From: Strongylocentrotus purpuratus
Lineage: Eukaryota; Echinodermata; Echinoidea; Camarodonta; Strongylocentrotidae
DNA: 64,000 nucleotides
NCBI RefSeq assembly: GCF_000002235.5
Contig: NW_022145597.1
Location: forward strand, 28,846,423-28,910,422
Direction of reading: 5' to 3'
Shown one piece after another: positions 1-14,026 of this stretch. Below the pieces are notes generated by a model. The model did no database searches. It worked only from the letters and a program-made list of their open reading frames with translations, and was not told where the DNA came from. Position 1 is the first letter of the stretch. The number at the start of each line of letters is the position of its first letter. A program made the translations under genes and the position numbers.

Positions 1-2595
1 TAGAGCAGAAATCAATGTTTGTATTTGTGTCGAATGATTAATTATCATCATGAACTGATTAATGTTTTGTATTGCATTTCCAATTGCTGCTCAACTTTAT
101 CACCATCAGGCTACGCTTTTTTGTTTACATCTTCATGACAAACATGTTTTATAATCTCGATATAGTTCCCGGACTCTTTTGTCTATTTATTCCACTTTTA
201 AAAAGAGCTATGGAATTATTATGATTTAAAACGCCTTTTGGACGGGCAATTTTCGAAGGCAAATCTCGGGCGTGAAATCCTGCCACGGCATTTTATGTTT
301 TTTTTTCCCTGAGGCCACTTAACAAAATATTCATGTTTAGCGTCCCGGCTGCTTCTTTTTGGGGCCGCCTCCTATTTTTTATTTTTTGGGGAAATTTTTT
401 TTATTTTATTTTTTTTATTTAATTTTTTTTTTAAATAATTTTTGAAAAATAAACATGAAAAACAATACTAAAATGTATCTATTACTGATTTTTTTTTAAA
501 AAGTTAAAAGATGTCGGCGGCCATCTTGAAAACTAGCCCGACTGTCAGGAAAATGTACCGAGCGGCCATTTTGAAAGAAAAAAAAAAGAAAAGAGAGGGC
601 CTCCTCCTTCCTAGTTTTCGAAAAAAACAGGACACTAATAAAACATTTTTTTATTTGGCCTTAGAGCGAACTTTTCTTTTGTATTCGCTCCGTAAAACTC
701 TACTTTATCAAACAGCGAGGTGAAATGAAAAGAGCGTCATCTTGAGTAAATCGTTTGTTTGATGTTATCCTTCTTATCCCTAATAAGCAAACCTTCAATT
801 TATTAGAACCAAGTCATGGGAGGAGAAAAAAAAAGGATTTGACTGACAAAATATAAATTCTTCCAAGCTCAGGCTGTGGCGATGTGCAACGCGTAGCGTG
901 AATATGAATGACGAGAGAGAAAGATAATTCCTTTGTCCATTATACGATGCTAGAATCATATCGCGATGTGGGAATTATACAAATATGTTGATAATCATTC
1001 AAATTACAAACATACACAAGCGACCCAAACAGTAATCAATTTGCCGACTATAACCGCATACATGTAGTCATTCACATCATTCGTCTTTTATTTTTTGTTG
1101 TTGGGGACAATTAAGCTCGCAATTAAACAACCATTAATCGTACATAGTCATCTTTATTTCACATTTCATACAGTCGTCACAAAAATTAAAAGGAGGCGTA
1201 TTAAACCCAACAAAAATAAATCATAATGTATTCTGATCAAGATGAACGAGTGTGTTGATTGCCCCCCAAAACAAAGACGATCCCACCAGAGAAGTTCATG
1301 CTGTGCTGTAGTAATGTACATCGCAAAGCTTCGCCACAATGATTGGAAAGGTAATACCCCGCCCGTTACGACGCAAAACGGCGCGAGAAGAATAGATCGC
1401 GACGCGAGAAGAATACATCAATTTTGTACAAACAATGGAAAGTTTATCAGAACGAAAACCGGAGGAGGGGAAGACAGGCTTTGGCCGAGATATACTTTCT
1501 GTATATCAAGTTTAAGCTGTACCGCGCATCACGAGCGAGAACAATGACGGGAGAGATAATCTTCCATCGCCTGGTGGGGCGCAAAAGGGCGCAAGAAGAA
1601 TAGAGCGGGTTTATACTAACAATAGACGGTTTCTTTTCATATGCAAGAATCAGGTGAGGGTGACTATTGCGCCCCTTCGCGCCCCTTTGCGCCTCAATGC
1701 GTCTCTTGGGACGCGACTGTTCTATTCATCGCGCCCCGACGCGTCCGGGCACAGTCGCAACTTTGGAAGGCTCCCCTAAACGGTACATGAGTATTTGTCT
1801 ACATCAATAACCCACTTTTTGTGATGGCCAAGATTAAAATGATTGAATCTTTGCGCAGCATAAAACGTATGACCATTCGGTACAATTGTCCGAAAATCAA
1901 GACTATTACTTTTGGGCTCTATAGCCCTAAAGTCGATTTTACAACTAATAGTCGTTATTTTCCCACTTGAAGACATTTTCAAGCCCCACCTTTTTTAGGG
2001 AAGTTCTAAATTAGTATTATCTTTCAAATGCAGTTGGAATTTAACTTTTTCATTTTTTGGCCTGCAAATGGGACATAGTCCCTTTAATATCAACCTGAGC
2101 AGACGATAATTAGGAGAAATATATGCTGAAATACTGGTAATAGGAAATGAATACCCGATCACTGAATTAGATGATATCCCTATCAGAATGCAGACCTCGC
2201 CAAATCATATGTTAAATGATATTTTAGTGTTGATTTATATTTCTAATGCCATTACCCTCGGTGACGTACATTTTTGGACCTTTTTTTATGGGGGGGGGGG
2301 GGGGGGGGCACAAAAGGAAGATGCATATATATATATGTACAATTGTTTGCATGATTTTTGTTCTTTAATATGTTTTGTTTTTGTTTATTCATACACGGAC
2401 TTGAAGAAGAACAGCCATTACCTGAAGCAAGTGTCTCTGTGCTGAATAAAATAAAATGAAATGAATTATTTATAATTGTTCTTTTATATTAGGGTTTACT
2501 TTAATAGTTGACAAGAATTTGTTTGTGTTGTGTATGTTTGATGGTATCAGTCGAAAAACGTAATTCTCTAGTCTAAATCTTGTGTTTGAAGATGT
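1..2595. other. No gene recognised
   Basis: AT-rich sequence with T and A homopolymers. There is a repeated motif GGCGGCCATCTTGAAA / GAGCGGCCATTTTGAAAG at 514-576. A GC-rich patch at 1340-1750 repeats GCGCGAGAAGAATAGA-type units and GCGCCCC. A run of about 19 G lies at 2291-2308. No exon with supporting splice signals was found. Confidence 0.6.
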
Positions 2596-2835
2596 ATGTG
2601 TACCTTATCCTTTTTCTTTGTGTCTTTATCCATAGGGCAGAAACAGATGATTGTCCTCTATGATGCAATATTGAACCTGACATGTTTAGTTGCCTGCAGT
2701 TTTATGCCTTCACGAAGCTCCCCACTTCTCACAAAATCGTTGGAAGAGAAAAGTGTTTTTACTTGCGATTCCTGTACTACAAAAACATCAGAGACTGAAT
2801 TTGAACTCTTCAGAATGGAAGTGGGTAGCTTTTAG

Positions 2836-2961
2836 GACAGGCCAACCTCCAATTCAGTGTATGACATAATGAAGGCTGGGGCGGAAAGCTTTATCGAGCA
2901 AGCCTCGGCTGGATCAACATCTGTTTTGACGGAAACAGATGCGTCCACCAACGGAGGATAA
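2836..2961 (+). CDS. Possible 3' terminal exon of an unknown plus-strand gene
   Basis: After an acceptor-like CTTTTAG (2829-2835) the sequence stays open for 41 codons: DRPTSNSVYDIMKAG, then AESFIEQASAGSTSVLTE, ending TDASTNGG and TAA at 2959-2961. The composition looks more protein-like than the surroundings. A second acceptor-like TTTATCCATAG lies at 2625-2635. I do not recognise the peptide. No convincing upstream exons were found in 1-2600, and the polypyrimidine tract is weak. If real, it would converge on the 3' end of tim. It may equally be chance. Confidence 0.25.
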   Translation, partial: DRPTSNSVYDIMKAGAESFIEQASAGSTSVLTETDASTNGG

Positions 2962-3190
2962 ACCTGCTATATACAACCAACCACCAGGTCTACTGGGATT
3001 ATATATTTTATCATCTTCTTTTCACCATTACCTCTTCAATAAGAATTGTTATTCTTGAAATATTTTTGAAATTATTGTACCTATTGATGTTTCATGTTAT
3101 GATGGTGGTTTTTATGCTCTTGAGTCCAGTTCTATTTTTCATGCTCGTGATCTCTCTTTCAATGTCTATCTTTTTTCTCTCACACTTTCT

Positions 3191-3234
<44 letters not shown>

Positions 3235-6200
3235 TTATTGTCATTAAAGCGTACCCATCAACTGTAAAAAATAGTTTGCGTATGTAGCTAGAATGTATAA
3301 AAACCAACATCACAAATCTTACCTGGCATTCTATAAGTAATCATTGAAAGTGAATGAAGAAATGAGAGGAAGGCATTTAACCCCATGTATTGGGCTTGCA
3401 TAGAACCCAAGTCGGTCTTGAGTTCTGTGTGAGCCCCATTCTATGCGAGTGCGTTAACTAGTCTACTCAACAAGACCCTTTACTGTTCACTGAGAATGTA
3501 TTTGAATTACAATGTATCTTTGTAGATGTAATATTTAAAGCTCATACCTGTATTTTAGATACGGTATAGCCACATGTAGTACCACCTTCCATCAAGGGTA
3601 AAACCTGTTTGAGTGATCGTTAATTTCTTGATAGTAATGAAAGGTATTGACTTCTCGTGTTTCACAATACATGCGCCACCAACGTTCGTACCATGAGAGG
3701 CACCCGCGGGTCGACAACAATTTCACAGATGTATGAGATAACATTCTACAGCTTCACAATAGATAAGCGAAATGATGATGTGCCGGGACTGAATGGCCGC
3801 TAGCCGGGCAGGCTCCCGGTGATGTCTCACCAGCGTGCGATAAATAACTAGCTACCTGAATTGTCAAGAAAGTTGTCGACCCATCTCCCCAAATTACCGC
3901 TCTAGAGTGACTGTCGCAACTGAACCGAATGAGGGCACAAGGATTGTGAAACGCAAGAATTGGTTATGAAAATTATTTATTTGGGTGGTACGCACGGAGT
4001 ACATGTTATCCTTTTCCTTTGAATTGACTGCCTTCTTGTGTGCAGAAAATTTGTTTGTAATGTACATGTGTGTCATTTGATCTTTCAGTAGTATTAAATG
4101 TCTGTTTGTCAATCATCTATCATTAAAATCACTGAATATGATACGCACATGTTCATATGAGTCTAGTGTACAAATAATTTCCCCCTGGATGTACGTGTAG
4201 ATTTTTTTTCCGATAGCTTGTACTGTCGAATGGAATCCTTATGTGAAAATAATTTCATTTGTAAAATGTTGGACATCTGTTGGAAAGTGTAAGGGTATTG
4301 ACGTGGAGGTCTGTTTACATGTATTTCTTGACGTTTGTTGTGATATCTCAAATTGTTAAGGGTACAAGTAAAAGACTAGTGAGCTTGTTTTGTGTGAAGA
4401 GTTAAATTAAAATGTGCAATATATGAAATGATGACTGTACATGAATTCTTCCCCTCGACCCCTTTCAAACTTTGATGCAGTGAAATCTTTTAAAATATCG
4501 ACAAGAATAAGAAAAATTAAATAAAAATAAAACCCCTCCATCTTACAGCAAGCCAGAAGTACTCAATTAAGCTGATATCTCTCTCAAGCTCAAATCCCAT
4601 TCTACTTTACTTTAAACTAGTTTCAGTAAACATGCTTCTTAAGACAAATGAAGTACGGTATATGTTCCTGCGTGTACTTGCTACATAGTGGTTATAAAAG
4701 ATATTGTGATTCAGCAGTTTAAAAATAAACATTTTTGATTCAGCACAAAACCTGTATCACAAAATGTTATGCAATGTTAAGCCATACATGAAAAATTGAC
4801 TCGTTTCAAATTTATTCTCTATATCAAGTGAATTAAGCGTGCATGTACAGAATGGTGGTATTTTTATTGTGTGTGGAGTGAAAAATGTAAAATAAATACT
4901 GATTCCAATATCGAAGATTTTGTAACAAAATGATATACTATGTGAGACAACAAATTGAACATGTTTAATTTGGTCTGTTATTTAAATGGTGCATAATACA
5001 TTAAACAAATTATTATACCCTGTATTAGATGATTTTTGTTTAGATCCGAACCTAGTAAGACATAAATATGGTATTGCAATGAAGAATTATTTCTCTCCTT
5101 ATCTCTTACACATTTTTGTTACCCTTATTTTATTTCAATTGTTATTCAGTATCTTATGAAGGGGTTGTAAAATGGTATAACACTGGTACTCATTATTTAA
5201 TATGAATACATGTATTTATTTGTCATACTTTATTCACAATTACTTGAACACTTATTATTTTTAATGATTATTGGATTGTTATCAGGGTACTGTATTTAGA
5301 TTATTTGGATTGTGGTGGTGATGAGTAACATACTTCATGGATACTTTTTATATACTCCCAAATGTATGTTATTCCTGGAAGCTGGGGGTGTTTCACATAA
5401 ATCCTAAGTTGGACTTAACAATTATGGTAAGCCGCTAGCATCTATGAAAATATTTTGTTAGAGTTATTTCAAAAGGTATAAAATGTTGATTCAAATCATT
5501 CATATTTTCTATTATCAAGGAGAATTCATGTTCTTGGTGTGGAATTTATACAAAGTCTGAAATAGTTGAATTTTCGCTTTTGAATAAATTTTATTTTAGG
5601 ATCTCTGTAAAACACCCCCCCCCCCCCCCCCCCCCCCCCCGATCAAAGTATAACTTTCATCCATGGATTGATCTACTACAATGTGTTCACCATCCTTTTC
5701 TGTGCAACTTCTTTTTATTGTAATTTTGTGATAAAAATGATTAATGATTATACAAAAATAAATTAAAGCCACAAAATTCAAACAAGTTTATTTTTGTGGT
5801 CACATGATTTTTGTTAGTTCATTTTGTCAGAGAGTCATATTTCGTATGGAATGATTTGATTAACACTTGGTGTTCCATAAATATGTAGACTAAATGTAAT
5901 TAACAACAAAATTATTCATACCCTTACCAACTTTTGACATTTTTGAGTACCGGTATGTGAAAAATTGATTTGTCCTGATTCACGTTTCTTGAGAATGTGA
6001 CATATCAATGCTTACATCTAAAAGTATTCAACAAATGCCCTACTTTAACCAGTCCACCTTTCATTCTTGAGTTAAAAACACACACAAATTAACAAGTAGG
6101 GGTATGCATAATTTAGTTAACTATAATTCGACCCACTATGACAGTTTGTTGGATGCTGTCAAAAACGATTTGTTTTTTTAAGATACATACGTCAGTGTAC

Positions 6201-7946
6201 GACAGGTGATGAAGAAGCCCCTGCTCTATCTGACACTGTAACATTCCTGTACATGCTATATAGCGCTTAGAGACTTCGGTGGTAAGCGCTTTATAAGTAA
6301 CGTTTTTATTATTATTATTATTTATCTCCCGAGTGCGGGAAGGGTGTTTATGCCGTGTAAAAGTGTTATTACATAACTTACGCAAAATTCAACATACCGG
6401 AAGGAAGTGTAAATACATGTTTGGTCCAAAATATAATTTGACTTGTTTGAATTCTGCAGAGTTAACTGAGGTTAACAACCTTCTCGCTCTCATTGTTGTA
6501 AGAAGTAAATAGACACATCATTGATAGCAGAATACTGTCAACTTTTGCTAGTATTATGCACCTAATAAACTGCATTTTCAACAGTTACTTTCTCTGGCAT
6601 CATCTCTTTTTCTCAGTTTTAAGCAACACAGCACTCATGCTACACACTGATAAATGGACATTGATATGATTTGTGTCATTGTGTTTAACAATATTTAATA
6701 CATCAAAATATTCCACTTATCACAGTATACGTATCAAATTGTATCAGTAATATGACGAATGTAGCATCCTCTTGCAGTTAGTATTCCAATTTTTTTTTTA
6801 ATGGCTCATCACCGAAATTACAAAGAAATGTCTCCATTGAATCACATGATACAATATTGACATCAAGAATCATGAGAAATGATTTTTAAAGTACAGCCAC
6901 TGAATTGCAGTTACCCAAAATTGAAACAAGGTTATCCATTGAAAAAGAGACAGAGTGAAATTTGTGTAATAACCCGATACTAGTTCATTAGAAAAATATC
7001 AAAAACCATGCATAGAAAGATACAAGTGGGACTACAATCTACATGTACCACCCCATTGCGACAGACATGCATTAATATAGTCTGTACACACATACATTGT
7101 TTTAGGATTTTGCCTTGATAAATATATGAAGAGTGACATTGCACCAGTACTTAAAAAACACACAAAATAGTATCAACATGTACATATACATATCATTTTT
7201 GTGCATAGATGTACAGTTTAGCTTGCGCATTTAATGAAACTTTGGTGAAATGGCCACAGATTAGGAAGAAAGCCAATTAACCCATAGCTTTTACAGTGTC
7301 TCATTTTAGTGACGCTTCTACATCATCATTTGATCCACAATGCTGGCAATCTGACATTAATCATGAGAAAAAAACTCAGCAAATTTTGAGTACCGGTAAT
7401 GCATTTTTTGGTGTCGTTCTCGAATAATAGCGATTTTGATCAAAAGTAATCATTGTCAAAAGTCTCTAATTGGTAACATGGTGTACAATATGAAATCACT
7501 ATTTCCATGTACAAATTGGCTAGCTTTTTTTACCCCGTTGAATTGTGTAATTTTCTTTCATAATATGTTATATTAGTTTTAAAAAAAAGCTTATGACCAA
7601 AAGAAAGGAAAAATGAAGTGGAGTTTGAGTTCACATAAGTTTAATGTATAATAGAATGGAAAATTGAAAATCAATACAAATCAATTACAATCACAAAATT
7701 TAAAAATGACAAAGAACATACTTGCGTCAACAATACAATATAATTTAATGTAGCATGATAATTTATACCACTAAATGAATTTACAAAATATCTATGGGTG
7801 AATATATACAGATATATATGACTTTGTATAAAAGAAACATTGCACATTTAATCTTTAACATCTCACATGACTTAGTGGTTGTACGAAGCATACACCTGCC
7901 TCAATTGGTCTGCCAATAATATCCTACATTGACAAAATTCCTTGCT
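2962..7946. other. No gene recognised; possible 3' UTR or spacer
   Basis: AT-rich, largely single-copy sequence with frequent TACATGTA, a CT microsatellite and a C tract of about 30 at 5612-5640. A repeat-tail-like segment at 6255-6320 (TATAGCGCTTAG ... AAGCGCTTTATAAG then ATT repeats) resembles a SINE end. No open frame carries recognisable protein sequence. Confidence 0.55.
3183..3230. repeat. (CT)n microsatellite
   Basis: About 20 uninterrupted CT units within a T/C-rich stretch. Open frames across it are low-complexity artefacts. Confidence 0.9.
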
Positions 7947-8331
7947 TTAAAGAGATCTGGTAACTTTGTCTGAGATTCTGAAACAAAATCCTGGATTGAG
8001 CTCATGCTGCAATGATAATTATAAACCTTTAGATCAGTCAGGAACCCCATGACTTTTACAAGCCGATCGCCTGTCTGATTATCAAGATATTTATGATTGG
8101 AAATCGAAATAAAATTTTGCGTTTTCCTAACGGTCTTCATAACACGACAGTCTATTGGGGAAAATGAGTATGGTAACACCGGTCACTCAAAGAATTTTAC
8201 TTTTTTGAGGCACTTCATGATCATTTTGAAGTGCAATTTGTTGAAGGCTTCACTATTACACCATATCAAAGACACTGATAACATGTAGGGCCATGCATCT
8301 CTGATTTAACTTTGTTCAACGATGCCTTTAA
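7947..8331. mobile_element. 385-bp TTAA-flanked MITE, copy 1
   Basis: It has the same length and orientation as the copy at 31178-31562. The ends are degenerate: TTAAAGAGATCTGG on the left and ACGATGCCTTTAA on the right. It lies about 0.8 kb beyond the tim stop codon. The right terminus, read on the tim strand, supplies ATTAAA (8332-8327), a possible weak poly(A) signal. Confidence 0.75.
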
Positions 8332-8834
8332 TACTACATCTAGCCCCAACCCTAACCCAAAACCCACTTGCAATACCAACCCCGATCCTACCAGTATATC
8401 TTTGATGAAATCAAGCATGAAGCAACTGTCGCTAGAGCAAACGTCGGAACGTCAAAGCAGTCTATCATAATGGCAACTGATGGGACGACAAACACTTAAA
8501 TTGGCATGCCAAATCAGCGGATGATAATTTGGCTCCTACAGTGTTGAGCATCAACTTCAGGTCAAGTGTGCTTCGAAACATTAGCCGTCATGTTCTGTGA
8601 TGGGCGCAACTGAGCACAATGCAGTCAAGCGTGCCCCGACGTCTCTCAAACATCCATCCTCTTCAATGTTCTAAACTCTTCATGGTTAAACAATAGTTGG
8701 TTGGCATGTTTGTGAACTGTTTTACCTGAGATGTTCTATAAATCAAGTACAGCCACAAAAGGCACATAGCTTGAAATCCTATCCATAAAACTAGCAGTTC
8801 AACAAAACTTGCCTCTTTAGTCAAGTAATACCGG

Positions 8835-9042
8835 TTGCAATCAACCATTCTACACCGATCTTGGGCACTATGGCAGAAGATCTAATCTGAGGGACAGGCT
8901 GTAGAAGAATATGATGCAGCAAGGCTGAATTTTTCTGCTTGCAACCAGGCATCCACACCAATTTGGGGCCCTATGGCTTAGAATCCTATCCGAGGGACTG
9001 GTGGTAGAGAAGCACATGATCAGTTCAGGCTTAAACTACTGG
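8835..9042 (-). repeat. Imperfect 104-bp tandem duplication in the tim 3' region
   Basis: Unit 1 (8835-8938) and unit 2 (8939-9042) align through TTGCAA-CA, CACACC-AT, GGGC-CTATGGC, GAGGGAC-GG and GTAGA-AAG. A third worn copy may lie near 8750-8790 (GCACATAGCTTGAAATCCTA). It lies immediately after the tim stop codon, so probably within the 3' UTR. Confidence 0.55.
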
Positions 9043-9116
9043 TCAGAGTAGTTTGGTGGAGACCATAGCCTGGGAATCCATTCTTAGTTCTTCCATGGCA
9101 AGAGGAGTCCAGATCC

Positions 9117-12100
9117 TTAGACCTTATTGGCTCGCTTAATCACGTTGCACCACATCTGTAGCGGTACTTGGAAGTATGGTCGGTTCACCCTGTAAATATA
9201 ACAATTGAAAGAACATATTCAAAACCTTTCAATACTGGATTTTATTTCAGGCACAATTGTTCTGATCACATGTTGTTACTCCAAGTTATTAACAAAAATA
9301 TTATTCTTTTATTTCTACATTGTTTAAATACAATGTACTGTTTTTAAAGACAGTATACATGGGCAAGAATGTTGTCAAAAAAATTGAAAAGTTGAAAAAA
9401 TGGCAATTTTTTTTTGAAACAAAAATGTTTTTGTATCTCCCAATGTGTTGCCAAGTTTAGGATTTTTTATTTTATTTTCCTGTTTAAAATTCCTAGCATC
9501 AAACATAATATAATCATGAAACACAAAATCGTGCAGTGTGGGCATGCAGATTTGTTCCCTCCCTACTCATGGATCTGGCATGATATTGAGAGCTCTGAAT
9601 CAAAAGCGATTTAATAACCAAACCACATGCATAGGTAAGGGCCACCTTGTTAGAATTATCAAAAGTCAAAGAGCGTCTCTCATAAAGTCCTGACCCAACC
9701 CCTTGTTGCATTTATGAATACTTCCACCAACTTAACCTCCTGAAAGATACCAACCTCACCCCTACTGAAAAACTGGGTTTACAAATAATGATCACAAAAT
9801 AAATTAAAATCATGTTACCACTTCATTTTAATATCTATGAAAACAAAGTTTCAGTTTGAAGAAATCTGATCTGGCTATTCTTGGTCTGAATAAAACCCCA
9901 CTGGAAACAAGGATCTGGGAACTGCACACAAAGGGATCTCTTTAAGGTAATACTTACGTTGGTTTTTCCATGGCTTCTTTACCCAAGTCCAGATCTTCCA
10001 GGTTGACCATGACGCCTTCCTGTGTCATGCCAGACTTCTCCTCACACTCGACAGGGACCTTCTCGATCTGGTCCAACTCAAACTTCAGATTGCCTGATTT
10101 AAAAAAAAAAAAAAAATTATCACAAAATAATCAGAGCTGTACTTTTCTTACATACACGATTCAAAACACTTCAAGGAATTCAAGATTGATTGAATTATCA
10201 AAGGTAGACATTGCAATACAAACACTTTAATACTTTTGGTTCTTAGTACATTAAAAATTATTATGAAAATGGGTGAAAAAGAGAATTTCGTCATAGCATT
10301 CCAAACTAGTCTTTTTGAAAAGTGATATATTATTGTTTAAGTAGCCCAAGCATGTTGAGCAATTGTATGCAGCACTTTCTAATAGCAAGGAAAAAGTGCT
10401 CAATCAAAACCATTTGGATTAGATTCCGAAATATCAAATAGTAATTACAATCAAACCTGTCTTAGTGGCCACCTCTCTAGAAAGGACAACTGTATAGAGT
10501 GGCCATATATTTTGTCTTTTACGAGAAAGAACTGTGTGTTGTAGGACCTGTCTTGAAATGCAACCTGTTTATAGTGGCAATCTATTTTATCTCCCTTGAG
10601 AAAAAAACTGTGTGTTTTAGGACCTGTCTGAAAGGCCACCTGTTTTTAGTGGCCATGTATTTTATCTCACTTGAGAAAAAAAACATGTTTTAGGACCTGT
10701 GTAGAAAGGCCACTTGTCTACAGTGGCCTCTTTGTCTGTTTCCCTTGTGTGGCCTTAACAGACAGGTTTGACTGGATGGCCCTTTCTTTATACTGTTCTT
10801 ACCTTTGCTTGTGAGCTTTGGTGATATTCATTATTTATATTTCTGTGTACTACATTTTTATTCTGTTCAGGACCAAGATGTAAAACATATTTTGTATATA
10901 CAATGTAATATATCTGATTCTTGTTACCCTGAATAAAAATATTTCAATAAATAAATAAAAATAAAATTTACCTTCTAGGATATCTCCAAGCATGCTGGCG
11001 GTCTTATAGCACATGTCGCTGGGCCAGAAGGCTGGGACGGAGGGGTAGAGACGGCAGGTATCCTGGGCCGTATGAAGACCAAGTCTATGAAGCAGAGCCT
11101 TGAAGTGAGTGTCCGCGTGGGCATTCTCAGAGCTCTCTGTGAAGGGGATGATCGGTACTGACTTCCCATCGGCTGTTTAGGGATGAAACAATAATAAGAT
11201 AAGATAGTATTTATTGACATAATAACAAGATACAGGGATACCAGTTTGAATTGATCAGAGGGCCTGAAAATCACCTAGAATGAGCTATTTTGCATACAAA
11301 AAAGCCTAAACTATGGTCTGAAAATAACTTGCCAGGGTTTGAATTCAGGCTATTGCCTAAAAACTGGCATCCCTGAAAATACGAGCAATTACAAAGCTTA
11401 TATTTCAGTTTTTTTCAGAGCTTAGCCTTCTAGTCCAGTTTTCAAAAGCTAACTTTCAACAAATGCAATGCTAAAATGTTTTTTAACACTTTAATATGTT
11501 TCCAGTGTTATCTGATGAAAATTAGTGGTTTTATAAGGACAACTGACAAATGTATAGAGTGGCCATATACATTGTCTTTTACGAGAAACTTACTATGTAA
11601 AATGGCCTTATCTGCACTTAGTAAAAAAATATATAACTCTTTAAAAAGAGTTAATTACAATGTATGCATGCAGGAGTGGGTGCTGGCAGATGATTTGAAT
11701 ACTTACAGACACAGTGCCATATGTGTGGCTCTCCTACATGAACCTTCGGGCAATCTGAGGAAAATACAAAACACAGAAATATCGTAATACAGTGTAACCC
11801 TGTTGAAACTTATTCCTTGAAGAGAAGGTCGAGTTCTGGGACGAGGTAAAAAATTAATTGTGAGCGTTATCATTATTATTATGCAAGTGTGGAAAACATC
11901 AGATAAACAATGTTCCCTGAAAAGCATGGCTCTTCAAATGCCTTAATATTCTAATATGGCATGTAACAGCGTAAAAATCGGGACAGATTTTTATGCCACA
12001 TTTTGTGTAGTCCCATATACATATTTTTATGTACAGTGCTTGTAACTTTACCAAGACTGGGCCAAATTTCTGATCATTTTGATGATTCCAGAACCTTGCA

Positions 12101-12837
12101 GTACACACTTATATGCCAGATGATCAACCTTTTCTGATCGATTCCACACTGTTTCTTTCACAATGCAATTGCATGACCAGAACTCAACTTTATCTTTAAA
12201 GCCAAGCACTTTAACTTCACTAAACAACAACATTATGTCCTTGAGCAAGGCATTTCATCAACATTGCTCTTCTTCACCCAGGTGCTAAATGGGCACCCAA
12301 TAGGATGTGGAAGTCAACATGATTGGATCAGCACGTGCGCGCCTGTATAAAAGCGACTAGCTGGAATGCTCCCCAGGGAGTGGAGAGTGTGCATTGTAAT
12401 GTGCTGAATAGTATTTGAATCCAGTGACTGGGGTAATAATTATACAGTATTAGTGCTTTGGATTTCCTTTCAAGTATGAGTTAACACCCTTGTGGTCCAA
12501 AACAGTTGATAAGAAAAGTTGCCCTGTAGCCCTGGCAACTGGGCAAGAGAATTTGTATCATAATGGTGTACATATTCAATCAATTTAGTGGTTAATATTT
12601 TTGCTAATACTTACTCAGTTTGAAGTAACAGATTTCGAGGAGTACATTTTGCAGTTCAGCAATCTCGTCTCCGAATCCTGAAAATGATAAGAGAAATATT
12701 GTAGAATAGTTAATATAACACATAAGTCAAGGATAAATTATAGCTCAAGTCTGCCAAAATATAAAGCAATATTTTGAAGAATTTATAACAAATCGTTTTT
12801 CTAGTCTGCACATCATGAAATTGTGATGTCATATTCC

Positions 12838-12875
<38 letters not shown>

Positions 12876-14026
12876 TTCTTTTCGAACATCTGTCTACGTT
12901 TTTAATGGCCAGAATATTGAATCTATCATATACAAAGAGGAATAATACATATGCGGATGATTGTTTTGCTTGAGATACTTGCATTAGTTTTTTTCTGTTT
13001 GTGATAGGTGTCCATCATCTACATTCAATATTTTATACATTTAAACAAAAAACTTCAATAGTATCCTAAAGACCACTGGATAGAGAGAGAGATATTTGAT
13101 GGCTCTTTTTACCTTTGAGTCTAAGCGCTGCCAGGCATTCTTCAACACTGAGATCCTGGATTGGTTTTGCTGATTTTGAGGATGCGCTTGAGGTCTCGAG
13201 TTCTTCTTCTTCAACGTCGCTCTCATCCCTCGGCACATACAGGCCTTTAGCAGTGCTTGACATCTTCATCATCTATTGGAAGAAAAATAGGTATATGCAA
13301 ACATATTGGATGTTATCATCAATTGATAAATATTATTATCAATATCATGACTCAGACTGCCACATCAAATGACATTGCATTACACACTACCGGTAGGAAG
13401 GAATTCCTTGAATGCTGTGAGCACCGAAATCGGTAGCCTAGCAGAGCCGGGGTAATATAATATATATAAATATCCAATATTATTATTATTATTGAAGGAG
13501 GACTTATCCCCAGGGGAAAGACAAGAATTCCTGTGTCTGGAACCATTAGCAGACCTAAAAACAATGCCTCAACGTTCTAGATACTGCCCACACAGATTTC
13601 CAACCCAAGTAAAAAGAAGGCCTATATTTTTACTCAACCAAACCACAACCAATCCATCAGTGTATAATCTACAAATAAAACCTATTTAAATGACTATGTA
13701 TTGTCAACTTAGGTTTTTGACCAATAACCATTACCCTATTATCTAATTAATGACATACGTCACATACCCAATCTGATGATTTAAGACATTCTCTGTAATC
13801 ATAGAATATAAATAAGGTTCAATTTCCTTATAAAATGAGGATGAGGACTGAGTATGATGTTTAATTTGTATTTTGAAACTGTGAGCACGTTGCTGTTTAG
13901 GTATATAGCAATTGAACTTCTTTTAATGTCAAAATGCTAAAGTTTCTCTTCAACTACCCTTAAAAATTATGAAAAACAAAGCAGTTTCTTACCTTGTTTT
14001 TGCTTATTACATCAGTGACGTGCTTC
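9117..14026 (-). CDS. tim: tim exons 18-23: acidic linker, C-terminal conserved block, tail
   Basis: Exon 18 (14026-13993) is only 34 nt (KHVTDVISKNK). Exon 19 (13272-13113) is acidic (RDESDVEEEELE) and starts at an AG directly before two ATG codons. Exons 20-21 (12677-12615, 11172-10972) carry LQNVLLEICYFKL, SVPIIPFTE, FKALLHRLGLH and PAFWPSDMCYKTASMLG, the conserved C-terminal block of both TIM and TIMEOUT. Exon 22 (10093-9958) is acidic. Exon 23 ends with VPLQMWCNVIKRANKV and TAA at 9119-9117; it resembles the short NWLQLVMRSK motif near the C terminus of fly TIM. The Trp-containing Myb-like segment expected between exons 17 and 20 was not found. Confidence 0.82.

Noticed and set aside
1242..1547. 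101-codon plus-strand open frame in a GC-richer patch
   Set aside because: The frame covers an imperfect repeat (GCGAGAAGAATA units); composition and context do not look like an exon.
8343..8364. CCCTAACCC-like telomere motif
   Set aside because: Only two or three imperfect units in unique sequence, too short for an interstitial telomere.
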